DNA of 42,664 bases from Gammaproteobacteria bacterium (GTDB taxonomy: Bacteria > Pseudomonadota > Gammaproteobacteria > Thiohalomonadales > Thiohalomonadaceae), in the NCBI GenBank assembly GCA_003252455.1, contig QKED01000118.1, positions 1-42,664 of the forward strand. Reading direction: 5' to 3'. Made by a program: the position numbers and the translations under genes. Shown here in pieces: positions 7,772-18,519 of this stretch. The notes under the pieces are model-generated. The model searched no databases. It saw nothing but the letters and a program-made list of their open reading frames with translations, and was not told where the DNA came from. Positions within the stretch are counted from its first letter, which is position 1. The number at the start of each line of letters is the position of its first letter.

Positions 7772-10407
7772 ACGCCCCACTCATCGACCTCTCTCAGATC
7801 CCCGAGGCGGCCGACGAAGTTACCCGTGGCGCGGCCTATCGCACCGCGTTGAAGGCAGCCAAGGCGGCCCTGCATCAACGCTTCATGCAAGATGAATCTG
7901 TGCTGCAACTGGTCTCCGACCAGGCCCAGGTGATCGACCAACTGCTCACCCACCTCTGGTCGCACCAGATGCGTGATCTCGATGAGTGCCTCTGCCTGGT
8001 GGCGGTCGGCGGCTACGGTCGTGGGGAGCTCCACCCCCACTCCGACATCGACCTGCTGCTCATCTCCCGTGACGAGCCTGACCGACTGGTCCAGCATCTG
8101 GAGCCGTTCCTGCGCTTCTTGTGGGACATCGGCCTGGTGGTCGGCCACAGTGTGCGCACCCTGGAGGCCTGTGTGAGTGAGGCTACCGCCGACATCACCG
8201 TGGCCACCAACCTGATGGAGTCGCGCCTGCTAGCGGGTAGTCGCACGCTGTTCGAGGCGATGAAGCGTGCCACCGATGCCGATCACATCTGGCCCGGGGC
8301 CGACTTCTTCAGCGCCAAGCTCGCCGAACAGCAGGCGCGCCACCGCCGCTACCACGACACCGCCTACAACCTCGAACCCAACATCAAAGAGGGGCCCGGC
8401 GGGCTGCGCGACCTACAGATGATCGGCTGGGTAGTGAAGCGTCACTACCGAGCCGAGACCCTCGCCGCACTGGTCGAACACGAGTTCCTCAGCCTGGCCG
8501 AGTACCAGGAGCTGATCGACGCACAGACCTTCCTTTGGCGCATCCGCTGCGGCCTGCACCTGTTCGCCAAACGCCGTGAAGACCGTCTCGTGTTCGACCA
8601 CCAGCGTCGTCTCGCCGAGCTGTTCGGTTACCGTGACGACGGTCGTCGCCTCGCCGTCGAGGCGTTCATGCGCGACTACTACCGCACGGTCAAGCGCCTC
8701 TCCCTGCTCAACGATATCCTGTTGCAGCACTTCCAGGAGGTGATCCTGACCCAGGCGGGGCAGAGCAAGCCGGTGCCGATCAACCGCCGCTTCCGCCTCA
8801 ACCACGGTTACGTGGAGGTGATCCACCCACGGATCTTCAAGCGCTACCCCATCGCCCTGCTGGAGCTGTTCCTGATCCTCAGTCAGCACCCTGAAGCCAA
8901 GGGGGTGCGGGCCAACACCATCCGCCTGCTGCGCGCCAACCTGCACCTGATCGACGACGACTTTCGCGCCGGCCTCCCCCAGCGCAGCCTCTTCATGGAG
9001 CTGCTGCGCCAGCCCAAAGGGGTGGCGCACGCGCTGCGACGCATGAACCGCTACGGCATCCTCGGCGCCTACCTGCCCGCCTTCGAGCCGATCATCGGGC
9101 AGATGCAACACGACCTGTTCCACGTCTATACGGTCGATGAGCACACCCTTCGGGTGATCGAGAACCTGCGCCGCTTCACCCAGGCACACCACTCCGACGA
9201 ATACCCGCTCTGTTCGCACGTCATCAACCACCTGCCCAAGCCGGAGCTGATCTACATCGCCGCCCTGTTCCACGACATCGCCAAGGGGCGTGGTGGCGAC
9301 CACTCCGAGTTGGGTGCAGCGGACGCCATCCAGTTCTGTCGCCACCATGGGCTCAGCGAGTACGACACCAACCTGGTCGCCTGGCTGGTACGCAACCACC
9401 TGATGCTCTCCACCACGGCCCAGCGCAAGGACATCAGTGACCCTGATGTGATCAACGACTTCAGCGCCAAGATGGGGCAGCGCACCCGTCTCGACTACCT
9501 CTATCTACTCACCGTGGCCGATGTGCGCGCCACCAGCCCGGCGATCTGGAACGGCTGGAAAGACGCCCTCTTCGCCGAACTCTACACCAGCGCCACCCGC
9601 GCCCTGCGCCGCGGCCTGGCCAATCCGGTGGACAAAGACGAACTGCTCAGCGAGACCCGCAACGACGCCCTCGCCCTGCTCAGTGAGGAGGGTGGTGTCG
9701 ACCTGCCCAAGGTGCCGCCGCTCTGGGGGCGCTTCAACGACGACTACTTCCTCTACTACTCACCGGAGGAGATCGCCTGGCAGACACGCGCCATCCTACG
9801 CCACGGCGACCGCCTCGACCCTCTGATCCTGATCCGCGAGGAGGGGTGGCGCGGGGGCACGGAGATCTTCATCTTCACCCCCGTCTGCCACCACCACTTC
9901 GCCACCACCACCGCGCTCCTCGATCAGCTCGGCCTGGACGTGCTCGATGCCCGTGTGATGCCCTCCAAGGATGGCTTTACGCTAGATTGTTACATTGTAC
10001 TCGATACTAATCAGCAGCCGATTAGAGAGCCGTTTCAGCTCGATCAGATCGAGCGGACACTGAGCGAGCGTTTAGTCTGCACGGCACCGACCCAGAGCGA
10101 CGTGGTGCGCCGCACCCCGCGCCAGCAGAAGCACTTCAGCGTCAATACGCGAGTCGGTTTTCAGCAGTTAGAGGCACGTGGACGCACCATCGTCGAGGTG
10201 GTCACCAGCGACCGCCCCGGGGTGCTGAGCAAGATCGCTCAGGGGCTGGTGCAGTGCGGTCTTCGGGTGCATACCGCGAAGATCGCCACCTTCGGCGAGC
10301 GGGTCGAGGACCTCTTTTTCGTCAGCGACGAGCGCAATCACCCCATCACCGATCCGCTCAAGCTGGCGGAGATCGACGCCACCCTGACCCGCCAGCTCTC
10401 CGCCTAG
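7768..10407 (+). CDS. glnD: Bifunctional uridylyltransferase / uridylyl-removing enzyme GlnD
   Basis: Nitrogen sensor: uridylylates PII proteins under nitrogen limitation and deuridylylates them when glutamine is high. The 879 residues have the full architecture. The nucleotidyltransferase motif GGYGRGELHPHSDIDLLL is at residues 81-98. The HD motif in LFHDIAKGRGGDHSE lies near residue 503. Two ACT domains are at the C-terminus (second: TSDRPGVLSKIAQGL onward). The start is taken as TTG at 7768, inside the map stop codon (TTGA overlap) with GAGG upstream; no ATG occurs before residue 40. Codons at about 9985-10080, just before the first ACT domain, are unusually AT-rich for this gene. Confidence 0.95.
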   Translation: MNAPLIDLSQIPEAADEVTRGAAYRTALKAAKAALHQRFMQDESVLQLVSDQAQVIDQLLTHLWSHQMRDLDECLCLVAVGGYGRGELHPHSDIDLLLISRDEPDRLVQHLEPFLRFLWDIGLVVGHSVRTLEACVSEATADITVATNLMESRLLAGSRTLFEAMKRATDADHIWPGADFFSAKLAEQQARHRRYHDTAYNLEPNIKEGPGGLRDLQMIGWVVKRHYRAETLAALVEHEFLSLAEYQELIDAQTFLWRIRCGLHLFAKRREDRLVFDHQRRLAELFGYRDDGRRLAVEAFMRDYYRTVKRLSLLNDILLQHFQEVILTQAGQSKPVPINRRFRLNHGYVEVIHPRIFKRYPIALLELFLILSQHPEAKGVRANTIRLLRANLHLIDDDFRAGLPQRSLFMELLRQPKGVAHALRRMNRYGILGAYLPAFEPIIGQMQHDLFHVYTVDEHTLRVIENLRRFTQAHHSDEYPLCSHVINHLPKPELIYIAALFHDIAKGRGGDHSELGAADAIQFCRHHGLSEYDTNLVAWLVRNHLMLSTTAQRKDISDPDVINDFSAKMGQRTRLDYLYLLTVADVRATSPAIWNGWKDALFAELYTSATRALRRGLANPVDKDELLSETRNDALALLSEEGGVDLPKVPPLWGRFNDDYFLYYSPEEIAWQTRAILRHGDRLDPLILIREEGWRGGTEIFIFTPVCHHHFATTTALLDQLGLDVLDARVMPSKDGFTLDCYIVLDTNQQPIREPFQLDQIERTLSERLVCTAPTQSDVVRRTPRQQKHFSVNTRVGFQQLEARGRTIVEVVTSDRPGVLSKIAQGLVQCGLRVHTAKIATFGERVEDLFFVSDERNHPITDPLKLAEIDATLTRQLSA

Positions 10408-10778
10408 GCGGGGCGCACCTCGGTCAGCTCAAGGGTATTGCCGTCCGGGTCGCGACAGAAGAGTGCCCGACGCCCGGAGCGGCTCAAGGTGTAGGGGATG
10501 GCCGCCGCATCGAGTCGGGCACAGAGTGGTGTCAGCTCATCCACGCGCAGGGCCAGGTGGCGATCGCGGCCACCGTGCTCGGGGCGCAGGCTGGCGGCAT
10601 CCGGGTTGGGCAACTCCAACAGGTGGATCTGACAACCATCGAGTTGCAGCCAGGCCCCGGCGAAGCCGAGCACCGGACGCTCGGCGCGGGGGATACCGAG
10701 CACCCCCTGATAGAAGTCGAGTGCACGACGGGTGTCGGCCACCAGCAGGCTCACATGGTCGATGGTCGCGATACGCAT
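10404..10778 (-). CDS. VOC-family (glyoxalase/dioxygenase fold) protein
   Basis: Small single-domain member of the vicinal-oxygen-chelate superfamily (124 residues). The N-terminal IDHVSLLVADTRRALDFYQGVLGIPRAERP and the C-terminal FCRDPDGNTLELTEV are typical. The His of IDHV and the Glu of LELTE fit metal ligands. Substrate cannot be told from sequence. I choose the ATG at 10778 because GAGGAGGGG lies six to seven bases upstream; a GTG at 10784 is the other option. It is convergent with glnD, the last four bases of the two genes overlapping, and has no obvious functional link to it. Confidence 0.85.
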   Translation of the reverse strand: MRIATIDHVSLLVADTRRALDFYQGVLGIPRAERPVLGFAGAWLQLDGCQIHLLELPNPDAASLRPEHGGRDRHLALRVDELTPLCARLDAAAIPYTLSRSGRRALFCRDPDGNTLELTEVRPA

Positions 10779-10802
10779 ACCCACCCCTCCTCTTCTCTAC
10801 GA

Positions 10803-10831
10803 TTAACTCACGGGGCCGCTTAGCTTATACT
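10803..10831 (+). promoter_or_regulatory. Promoter candidate for dapC-dapD
   Basis: TTAACT (10803-10808) and TATACT (10826-10831) are separated by 17 bases, matching the sigma-70 consensus at four and five of six positions. Predicted start near 10838, 40 bases before dapC. The divergent VOC gene begins 25 bases to the left. Confidence 0.6.
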
Positions 10832-10877
10832 AACGCGCTTTGCCGGGGTCACCGGCGCCAGGCCGATTCAGGATACG

Positions 10878-12065
10878 ATGAACCCGGAGCTCGACAGACT
10901 ACAGCCCTACCCCTTCGCGCGCCTGGCGCAGCTCAAGCAGGGGGTCACGCCGCCCACAGGGTTGGAGCACATCGCCCTCTCCATCGGCGAGCCCAAACAC
11001 CGCCCACCACACTTCGTGGTCGAGGCGCTCATCAGCCACACCCACGGTCTGGCCAACTACCCGCTGACCAAGGGCTCCGACACCCTGCGCGAGGCGATTG
11101 CCCAGTGGACCACCCGGCGCTTCGCGCTGCGTCGGCCTCTCGATGCCCAGCAGCAGGTGATCCCGGTCAACGGCACACGTGAGGCGCTGTTCGCCTTCGC
11201 CCAGGCGGTGGTGGCGCGCGAACCCGGGGCGCTGGTGTTGATGCCCAACCCCTTCTATCAGATCTACGAGGGGGCGGCCCTGCTCGCCGGGGCGGAGCCC
11301 TACTTTTTGCCCACCACCGCCGAGACCGGCCACCTCCCCGACCTGGAGGCGGTCCCGGCCGATGTGTGGCGCCGCTGTCAGCTCTTTTACCTCTGTACCC
11401 CGGGCAACCCCACCGGAGCGGTTGCACCACTCGCCTACCTCAAGCGCCTCATCGCCCTGGCCGACGAGCATGACTTCGTCATCGCCGGCGACGAGTGCTA
11501 CTCGGAGCTCTACTTCGACGAGGCGTGCCCACCGCCCGGTCTGCTACAGGCGTGCGCCGAGTTGGGACGTGACGACTACGCCCGCTGCGTGGTCTTTCAC
11601 TCCCTCTCCAAGCGCTCCAACCTGCCGGGGATGCGCTCGGGCTTTGTCGCTGGCGACGCGCAGGTGTTGGAGAAGTTTCTCCTCTATCGTACCTACCACG
11701 GCTGTGCCATGCCGCCGCCGGTGCAGGCCGCGAGCCAGATGGCTTGGGGCGACGAGGCGCACGTCCTGGCCAACCGCGACCTCTATCGGCGTAAGTTCCA
11801 AGCGGTAATCGAGCTGCTCGCCCCGGTGCTGCCGGTCAGCTGGCCCGATGCCGGTTTCTACCTCTGGGTCGACGCCCGGGGCAGCGACACCGAGTTCGCC
11901 CGCGAACTCTTCGCCCAACAGAACATCACCACCCTCCCCGGCAGCTACCTCTCGCGCGAGGTGAACGGCGTCAACCCAGGGGCGGGTCGCGTACGCATGG
12001 CGCTGGTGGCCGAACTCGACGAGTGTGTCGAGGCGGCCCAGCGCATCCGCCGCTTTCTTTCTTGA
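10878..12065 (+). CDS. dapC: Succinyldiaminopimelate transaminase
   Basis: PLP-dependent class I aminotransferase that converts N-succinyl-2-amino-6-ketopimelate to N-succinyl-LL-diaminopimelate, in the lysine and peptidoglycan pathway. The 395 residues begin [16 protein letters not shown], typical of the proteobacterial DapC group. SIGEPKH and [14 protein letters not shown] are the N-terminal substrate regions. STPGNPTGA-like [10 protein letters not shown] and [10 protein letters not shown] carry cofactor contacts. [14 protein letters not shown] contains the Schiff-base lysine K245. Context supports the assignment over a generic aminotransferase: dapD follows after 38 bases and dapE is nearby. 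Confidence 0.93.
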   Translation: MNPELDRLQPYPFARLAQLKQGVTPPTGLEHIALSIGEPKHRPPHFVVEALISHTHGLANYPLTKGSDTLREAIAQWTTRRFALRRPLDAQQQVIPVNGTREALFAFAQAVVAREPGALVLMPNPFYQIYEGAALLAGAEPYFLPTTAETGHLPDLEAVPADVWRRCQLFYLCTPGNPTGAVAPLAYLKRLIALADEHDFVIAGDECYSELYFDEACPPPGLLQACAELGRDDYARCVVFHSLSKRSNLPGMRSGFVAGDAQVLEKFLLYRTYHGCAMPPPVQAASQMAWGDEAHVLANRDLYRRKFQAVIELLAPVLPVSWPDAGFYLWVDARGSDTEFARELFAQQNITTLPGSYLSREVNGVNPGAGRVRMALVAELDECVEAAQRIRRFLS

Positions 12066-12103
12066 ATCTACCTCCTACTACTCATCCGATCGGAGTTATC
12101 CCC

Positions 12104-12928
12104 ATGAGCGACATCAAGAGCATCATCGAAGAGGCGTTCGAGCGCCGCGCCGAGATCACCCCGCGCAGTGTCGACGCCCACGTGAAAGAGGCCGTCGAAG
12201 AGGCCATCCGTATGCTCGACTCCGGTGAGGCGCGCGTCGCCGAGCGCCTTGGCGTCGGTAACTGGCAGGTCAACGAGTGGCTGAAGAAGGCGGTGCTGCT
12301 CTCCTTCCGCATCAACGACAACGAGTTCATGAAGGGCGGCTTCACCAACTACTACGACAAGGTGCCCTCCAAGTACGCCGATATGAACTCCCGCGACTTC
12401 CGCGAGGCCGGTGTGCGTGTGGTGCCGCCCGCCTCTGCCCGCCGCGGCTCCTTCATCGCCCCGAGCGTGGTGCTGATGCCCTCTTACGTGAACATCGGCG
12501 CCTATGTCGACACCGGCACCATGGTCGACACCTGGGCCACCGTCGGCTCCTGCGCACAGATCGGTAAGAACGTCCACCTCTCCGGCGGCGTCGGCATCGG
12601 TGGCGTGCTGGAGCCGCTCCAGGCCGCCCCCACCATCATCGAGGACAACTGCTTCATCGGCGCCCGTTCCGAGGTGGTCGAGGGTGTCATCGTCGAAGAG
12701 GGCTCGGTCATCTCCATGGGCGTCTACATCGGCCAGTCCACCAAGATCTACGACCGTGAGACCGGCGAGGTGCACTACGGTCGTGTGCCTGCGGGCTCCG
12801 TGGTGGTCTCCGGCAACCTGCCGAGCAAGGATGGCAAATACAGCCTCTACTGCGCCGTCATCGTCAAGAAGGTAGACGAAAAGACCCGTTCCAAGGTCGG
12901 CATCAACGAGCTGCTGCGCGACATCTAA
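12104..12928 (+). CDS. dapD: 2,3,4,5-tetrahydropyridine-2,6-dicarboxylate N-succinyltransferase
   Basis: Transfers succinyl from succinyl-CoA to tetrahydrodipicolinate, the step before DapC. The 274 residues equal the E. coli length. An alpha-helical N-terminal part with [27 protein letters not shown]-type sequence is followed by a left-handed beta-helix of hexapeptide repeats from about residue 105 to 225 ([43 protein letters not shown]). The start at ATG 12104 is chosen because the protein then begins [15 protein letters not shown] as in homologues; the upstream open frame overlaps dapC and is not conserved-looking. Confidence 0.96.
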   Translation: MSDIKSIIEEAFERRAEITPRSVDAHVKEAVEEAIRMLDSGEARVAERLGVGNWQVNEWLKKAVLLSFRINDNEFMKGGFTNYYDKVPSKYADMNSRDFREAGVRVVPPASARRGSFIAPSVVLMPSYVNIGAYVDTGTMVDTWATVGSCAQIGKNVHLSGGVGIGGVLEPLQAAPTIIEDNCFIGARSEVVEGVIVEEGSVISMGVYIGQSTKIYDRETGEVHYGRVPAGSVVVSGNLPSKDGKYSLYCAVIVKKVDEKTRSKVGINELLRDI

Positions 12929-12952
12929 GCCGTCCACAACCGGGAGAGGCCC

Positions 12953-13297
12953 ATGACCACCCTGTACGGCATCACCAGCTGCGACACGGTGAAAAAGGCG
13001 CGCCGTTGGCTCGATGCCCACGGCGTCGACTACCGTTACCACGACCTGCGCGGCGAGGGCCTGACCCGCGACGACATTGTCCGCTGGTGCCGGGAGGTCG
13101 ATTGGGACCAGCTGCTCAACCGCCGCTCCACCACCTGGCGCGGACTCAGCGAGGAGGAGAAGGGTGTCCTCAACGCCGACCAGGCCATCTCCTTGATGCT
13201 GGTCCAGCCCACCCTGATCAAACGCCCGGTGCTGGAGCACGCGGGCGGGGTGATGGTCGGCTTCAGAGAGGCCGACTACCTCGCCCTCTTCGCCTGA
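12953..13297 (+). CDS. yffB: ArsC/Spx-family reductase-like protein (YffB type)
   Basis: Thioredoxin-fold protein of 114 residues in the ArsC/Spx superfamily. It starts MTTLYGITSCDTVKKARRWLD with one N-terminal cysteine (Cys10) rather than a CxxC pair. It then has the family's helical insert (LLNRRSTTWRGLSEEEKG) and the cis-proline region LIKRPVLEHAGG. E. coli YffB is found directly before dapE as here, so the link to the dap genes is conserved although its function is not defined. Arsenate reduction is not implied; no ars genes are near. Confidence 0.88.
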   Translation: MTTLYGITSCDTVKKARRWLDAHGVDYRYHDLRGEGLTRDDIVRWCREVDWDQLLNRRSTTWRGLSEEEKGVLNADQAISLMLVQPTLIKRPVLEHAGGVMVGFREADYLALFA

Positions 13298-14479
<1,182 letters not shown>

Positions 14480-14482
14480 AGA

Positions 14483-14965
14483 GTGACGGACACCCCCATG
14501 AGTATCGACTTTACCGATCGCGAATATCGCCTGCTGGTGCACATGCTGCTGCTGGCGGAGTGGGTCCTGTTCGCCGATAACAACGACGACCCCGGCCTCG
14601 ACGAGTACCGCGACCTGCTGCACAAACTCATCGCCAAGGCGGACCAACACGGGCTGCGTGGCACCTTTGAGTACAACCGCGAACACGCCCGCTACGTGCC
14701 AAGCGCCGATTTCGAGGAGAACGAGGGGTACATGAACCTGCTCGACCGCTTCATCGACAACAGCTTCTGGGAGGAGCTGTTGGCGCGCATCACCGAGCGT
14801 GACCTGATGCGCCAGCTCGGCGAGGAGGCCTACCAGAACCTCGCCCCCGAACAGCGTAGCGAGATGCTCAAGGGGCTCGAAGAGTACTACTACCAAGAGT
14901 TCCGCAACCACGGTATCGACAACTTCCAGCTGCGCCAGGACGAGGCGCCGCACACACTCCACTAG
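14483..14965 (+). CDS. Conserved-looking acidic protein of unknown function
   Basis: I do not recognise a family. The protein has 160 residues, is strongly acidic and rich in Leu, Glu, Asp and Tyr, and is mainly helical with no signal peptide or membrane segment. It contains REYRLLVHMLLLAEWVLFAD near the N-terminus and an aromatic EEYYYQEF near the C-terminus. Start uncertain: GTG at 14483 lies three bases after the dapE stop; an ATG at 14498 would shorten it by five residues. It is followed after 12 bases by the methyltransferase gene with a good AGGAGG site in between, so the three genes are probably one unit. Codon usage matches its neighbours, supporting a real gene. Confidence 0.75.
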   Translation: MTDTPMSIDFTDREYRLLVHMLLLAEWVLFADNNDDPGLDEYRDLLHKLIAKADQHGLRGTFEYNREHARYVPSADFEENEGYMNLLDRFIDNSFWEELLARITERDLMRQLGEEAYQNLAPEQRSEMLKGLEEYYYQEFRNHGIDNFQLRQDEAPHTLH

Positions 14966-14977
14966 GAGGCACCGCCC

Positions 14978-15688
14978 ATGCAGATCCGTATCGACCCCAT
15001 CACCCAGGTGCGCGACGAGGTCGAACTGATCGAATCGCTGCTCCAGCTCGACCAACGCACCCTGTTGGAGCTCGGTTGTGGCAGTGCCCAACTCACCCGC
15101 CGCCTCGCCACCGGCGGCCCCGGGCGACAGCTCATCGCCACCGAGGTGGATGAGCGGGCTCACGCGCTCAACTGCACCATCGACGACCTGCCCAACGTCC
15201 ACTTCCACCTCGCCGGGGCCGAGGCGATCCCGCTCCCGGCGCAGAGCGTCGACCTGGTCTTCATGTTCAAGTCCCTGCACCACGTCCCCGATGAGCTGCA
15301 CGACACGGTCTTTCGCGAGTTAGTGCGTGTACTCAAGCCCGGCGGCCTCGCCTGGATCTCCGAACCCATCTTCGCCGGTGAGTTCAACGAGGTGCTGCGC
15401 CTGTTCCACGACGAGTCGAGTGTGCGCAAACAGGCCTTCGAGGCGGTGGTGCGCAACGTCGAAGCGGGGGTGATGGCGCTGGTGACCCAGCAGTTCTTTC
15501 TCGCCCCCATGCACTTCCCCGACTTCAACACCTTCGAACAGAGGGTGATCAAGGCGACCCACACCGAGCACCGTCTCGACCCCCTGCTCTACGCCCAGGT
15601 GAAGGCCAAATTCGAGGGCTACTGTGGCGCGGATGGTGCCCATTTCCAGATGCCGATCCGCGTCGACCTGCTGCGCGCCCCCCTCTAA
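14978..15688 (+). CDS. Class I SAM-dependent methyltransferase
   Basis: Soluble methyltransferase of 236 residues. The SAM-binding motif I is LLELGCGSAQLTRRLA (residues about 29-44). The acidic end of strand 2 is IATEVDERA, and motif IV/post-I is VDLVFMFKSLHHVPDEL, with an HHVPD motif common in UbiE/Coq5-like enzymes. VLKPGGLAWISEP is motif VI. The substrate is not predictable. It lacks the biotin- or menaquinone-specific context. It sits 12 bases after the acidic unknown protein and 99 bases before the exporter operon. Confidence 0.88.
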   Translation: MQIRIDPITQVRDEVELIESLLQLDQRTLLELGCGSAQLTRRLATGGPGRQLIATEVDERAHALNCTIDDLPNVHFHLAGAEAIPLPAQSVDLVFMFKSLHHVPDELHDTVFRELVRVLKPGGLAWISEPIFAGEFNEVLRLFHDESSVRKQAFEAVVRNVEAGVMALVTQQFFLAPMHFPDFNTFEQRVIKATHTEHRLDPLLYAQVKAKFEGYCGADGAHFQMPIRVDLLRAPL

Positions 15689-15787
15689 TCCGGCGCTTGG
15701 CCCGATCGGGAACGCCTCAGGGGCTTTTCCCGCCCTCCCGTGGCGCCGATAATGGAACTCCCAGTTTCCATCCGCCGAGGGTCCCCT

Positions 15788-16819
15788 ATGCCACGCCCAC
15801 TCGTGCCGATCCTGCTCCTCGCCCTGGCGGCGGCGGGCTACTACGGCTGGCGTCAGAGCCAGCCCAGCCCCCCCGCCGCGCCCGGCAACGCCCTCACCCT
15901 CTACGGCAACATCGACCTACGTACCCTCAACCTCGGCTTCGAGGCGAGTGGTCGCGTCGTGGCGATGCATGCCCAGGAGGGGGCACGGGTCGCGGCGGGT
16001 AGCCTGCTCGCCGAGCTGGACCCACGCCGCCTCACCCTGCTGCGTGACGAGGTGGCGGCCAAACTCAAGGCCGCCGAGGCACAGCACGCCGAGCTGGTGG
16101 CCGGCACACGCCACGAGGAGCTTGCACAACTACGCGCCGAGCTGGCCGCCGCACGCATCTCCGCCACAAACGCCGGGAAGACCGCCGCACGCCTGCGCAA
16201 CCTCGCACGCGACAAGCTCACCACCCAACAGCAGGCGGACGACGCACGCAGCAGCGCCGAGGCCGCCGAGGCGCACGTCACCGCCCTGGAGGCTCAACTC
16301 GACCTGGCCGAGGCGGGGGCACGGCGCGAGACCATCGCCGCCAGCGAGGCCAACTTGGTCGCCCTACGCGCCGACCTCGACCTGGCCGAGTACAACCTAG
16401 AACAGACCCGCCTCCTCGCCCCGGCGGCGAGTGTGGTGCAGTCACGCCTGCTGGAGCCCGGCGACCTCGCGTCTACCACCCGCCCCGCCTACACCCTGGC
16501 CCTCACAGAACCGCTCTGGGCGCGTGTCTACCTGCCTGGGCCACGCCTTGGACAGATCCACCCGGGGCAACCGGCGCAGCTCTACAGCGACTCCTTCCCC
16601 GGTAAGGCCTACCACGGCTGGGTCGGCTACATCTCGCCGAGTGCCGAATTCACCCCTAAGTCGGTACAGACGAGCGAGGTCCGCGCCGATCTGGTCTACC
16701 AGGTGCGCATCTTCGTCTGTGACCCGAGCGATGAGCTGCGCCTCGGCATGCCGGTGACCGTCACCCTCGACCCCGACGCCCCCACCGTGCGCGACCCCGG
16801 CTGTCCCAGGGGGGAGTAG
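15788..16819 (+). CDS. ybhG: HlyD/YbhG-type membrane-fusion protein
   Basis: Periplasmic adaptor of an ABC exporter, anchored by one N-terminal helix (residues about 4-20, PLVPILLLALAAAGYYG). A biotinyl-lipoyl-like half follows (GNIDLRTLNLGFEASGRVV). Then comes an alpha-helical hairpin of about residues 80-195 rich in Ala, Glu and Arg, then the second lipoyl half (LLAPAASVVQSRLLEPGDLAS) and a beta-barrel domain. I choose the ATG at 15788 with GAGGG upstream; two in-frame starts at 15740 and 15752 would precede the membrane anchor with an unlikely tail. The next gene starts two bases after the stop, so this is the first gene of ybhGFSR. Confidence 0.9.
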   Translation: MPRPLVPILLLALAAAGYYGWRQSQPSPPAAPGNALTLYGNIDLRTLNLGFEASGRVVAMHAQEGARVAAGSLLAELDPRRLTLLRDEVAAKLKAAEAQHAELVAGTRHEELAQLRAELAAARISATNAGKTAARLRNLARDKLTTQQQADDARSSAEAAEAHVTALEAQLDLAEAGARRETIAASEANLVALRADLDLAEYNLEQTRLLAPAASVVQSRLLEPGDLASTTRPAYTLALTEPLWARVYLPGPRLGQIHPGQPAQLYSDSFPGKAYHGWVGYISPSAEFTPKSVQTSEVRADLVYQVRIFVCDPSDELRLGMPVTVTLDPDAPTVRDPGCPRGE

Positions 16820-16821
16820 CC

Positions 16822-18519
16822 ATGCAGGCGGTCCTACGCGCCGCGCAATTGTGCAAGGGCTTCGCCCGCGGCAAGTCACGCGTCGAGGCCCTCGATGAGG
16901 TGACCTTCGAGGTGCGCCCGGGGGTGGTCACCGGCCTCATCGGCCCCGATGGCGCCGGGAAGACGACCCTCATGCGCCTCGCTGCCGGGCTGCTGTTGCC
17001 CGATACAGGCAGCCTGGAAGTGATGGGGCTGGATGTGGTCAGCACACCGCTCGAAGTACAGGCGAGCATCGGTTACATGCCCCAGCGCTTCGGCCTTTAC
17101 ACCGACCTCAGCGTGCAGGAGAACCTCGACCTCTACGCCGACCTGCAGGGGGTCGACCCGCGCGCGCGCCCAGCGCGCTATGCCCGCCTGATGGAGATGA
17201 CTGGCCTCGCCCCCTTCACCGGGCGCCTGGCCGGACAGCTCTCCGGCGGCATGAAACAGAAGCTCGGTCTCGCCTGCACCTTGGTACGTCCGCCACGCCT
17301 GTTGCTGCTCGACGAACCCACCGTGGGGGTCGACCCGGTCTCGCGTCGCGAGTTGTGGGCCATCGTCTACCAGTTGGTGGAGCAGGAGCAGATGAGCGTA
17401 CTCCTCTCCACCGCGTATCTGGACGAGGCGCAGCGCTGCGCGGAGGTGGTGCTGCTGCATCAGGGGCGGGTGGTGGGCCAGGGCAGCCCCGACGCCTTCA
17501 GTCGTCCGCTACAGGGGCGTACCTATCAGGTCGGCCACCCGCAACTGGGGCGCCGTCGCTTACAGGCCGAGTTGGCCGCGCGCGAGGGGGTACTCGACGC
17601 GGTGCTGCAGGACGCCCAGGTCCGTGTGGTGACGCAGACCCCAGGTGCCCCTCCGCAACGCGGTGAGGAGCAGTGGCAGGCGGTCGCCCCACGCTTCGAA
17701 GACGCCTTCGTCGAGCGTCTCGCGGTGCCCCACCCACACCCTGTCCAGCTGCCAACCCAGGCGCCAGGTGAGGCGCGCGAGGTGATCAAGGTCGCTGGGC
17801 TGGAGCGCCGATTCGGTGCCTTTCGTGCGGTGCGCGACCTCAGTTTCAGTGTGCACAGTGGGGAGGTGTTCGGCCTACTCGGTGCCAACGGTGCCGGTAA
17901 GACCACCACCTTTCGCATGCTCTGTGGCCTACTCCCCCCGAGCGGGGGGCAGCTACAGGTGGCCGGCCATGACCTACGCCGAGCCGCGGCGCGCGCGCGG
18001 CGCGAGATCGGCTACATGTCCCAGCGCTTCTCCCTCTACGGCCACCTCTCCGTGGCGCAGAATCTCGGTTTCTTCGCCCGTGCCTACGGCCTGCGCGGTG
18101 ACTACCTACGCCAGCGCATCGCCTGGGCCATGCGGGAGTTCGAACTCGAACCGGTCGCCACGGTGGATGCGGTGGAGCTACCACTCGGCTATCAGCAGCG
18201 CCTGGCGATGGCCGCCGCCCTGCTGCACGAGCCGCGCATCCTCTTCTTGGACGAACCCACCTCCGGCGTCGACCCGCTGGCACGGCGGGAGTTCTGGGCC
18301 CGTATCAACGCCCAGGCGGAGGCCGGGGTGACGGTCTTGGTGACCACCCACTTCATGGAGGAGGCGGAGTATTGCGACCGCCTGGCGATCATGGCCTCAG
18401 GCGAACTGCTCGCCCTTGGCACACCGGCTCAGGTGCGCGCGCGCTGCACAGGGGCCGACGGGGTCGTTCCGAGCTTCGAGGAGGCCTTCATCCAGCTCAT
18501 CGAGGGGCATGCCGCATGA
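16822..18519 (+). CDS. ybhF: Tandem ABC ATPase, YbhF type
   Basis: Two ATP-binding domains in one chain of 565 residues, energising the exporter. The first has Walker A GPDGAGKTT (41-49), signature LSGGMKQKL (about 140) and LLLDEPTVGVDP. The second has Walker A GANGAGKTT (354-362), a non-canonical signature LPLGYQQRL in place of LSGG, and ILFLDEPTSGVDP. E. coli YbhF has the same LPLG substitution, so this is a family trait and not decay. The last bases overlap the next gene as ATGA. Substrate unknown; the E. coli system has been linked to drug efflux and sodium export, which I cannot test here. Confidence 0.93.
   Translation: MQAVLRAAQLCKGFARGKSRVEALDEVTFEVRPGVVTGLIGPDGAGKTTLMRLAAGLLLPDTGSLEVMGLDVVSTPLEVQASIGYMPQRFGLYTDLSVQENLDLYADLQGVDPRARPARYARLMEMTGLAPFTGRLAGQLSGGMKQKLGLACTLVRPPRLLLLDEPTVGVDPVSRRELWAIVYQLVEQEQMSVLLSTAYLDEAQRCAEVVLLHQGRVVGQGSPDAFSRPLQGRTYQVGHPQLGRRRLQAELAAREGVLDAVLQDAQVRVVTQTPGAPPQRGEEQWQAVAPRFEDAFVERLAVPHPHPVQLPTQAPGEAREVIKVAGLERRFGAFRAVRDLSFSVHSGEVFGLLGANGAGKTTTFRMLCGLLPPSGGQLQVAGHDLRRAAARARREIGYMSQRFSLYGHLSVAQNLGFFARAYGLRGDYLRQRIAWAMREFELEPVATVDAVELPLGYQQRLAMAAALLHEPRILFLDEPTSGVDPLARREFWARINAQAEAGVTVLVTTHFMEEAEYCDRLAIMASGELLALGTPAQVRARCTGADGVVPSFEEAFIQLIEGHAA

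Noticed and set aside
12023-12103. Upstream extension of dapD
   Set aside because: It overlaps the end of dapC in another frame, and known DapD proteins begin at the MSDIKSI-like position.
17900-18260. Degenerate ABC signature LPLG in the second YbhF domain taken as inactivation
   Set aside because: The same substitution occurs in the E. coli protein, so it is a family trait rather than a defect.
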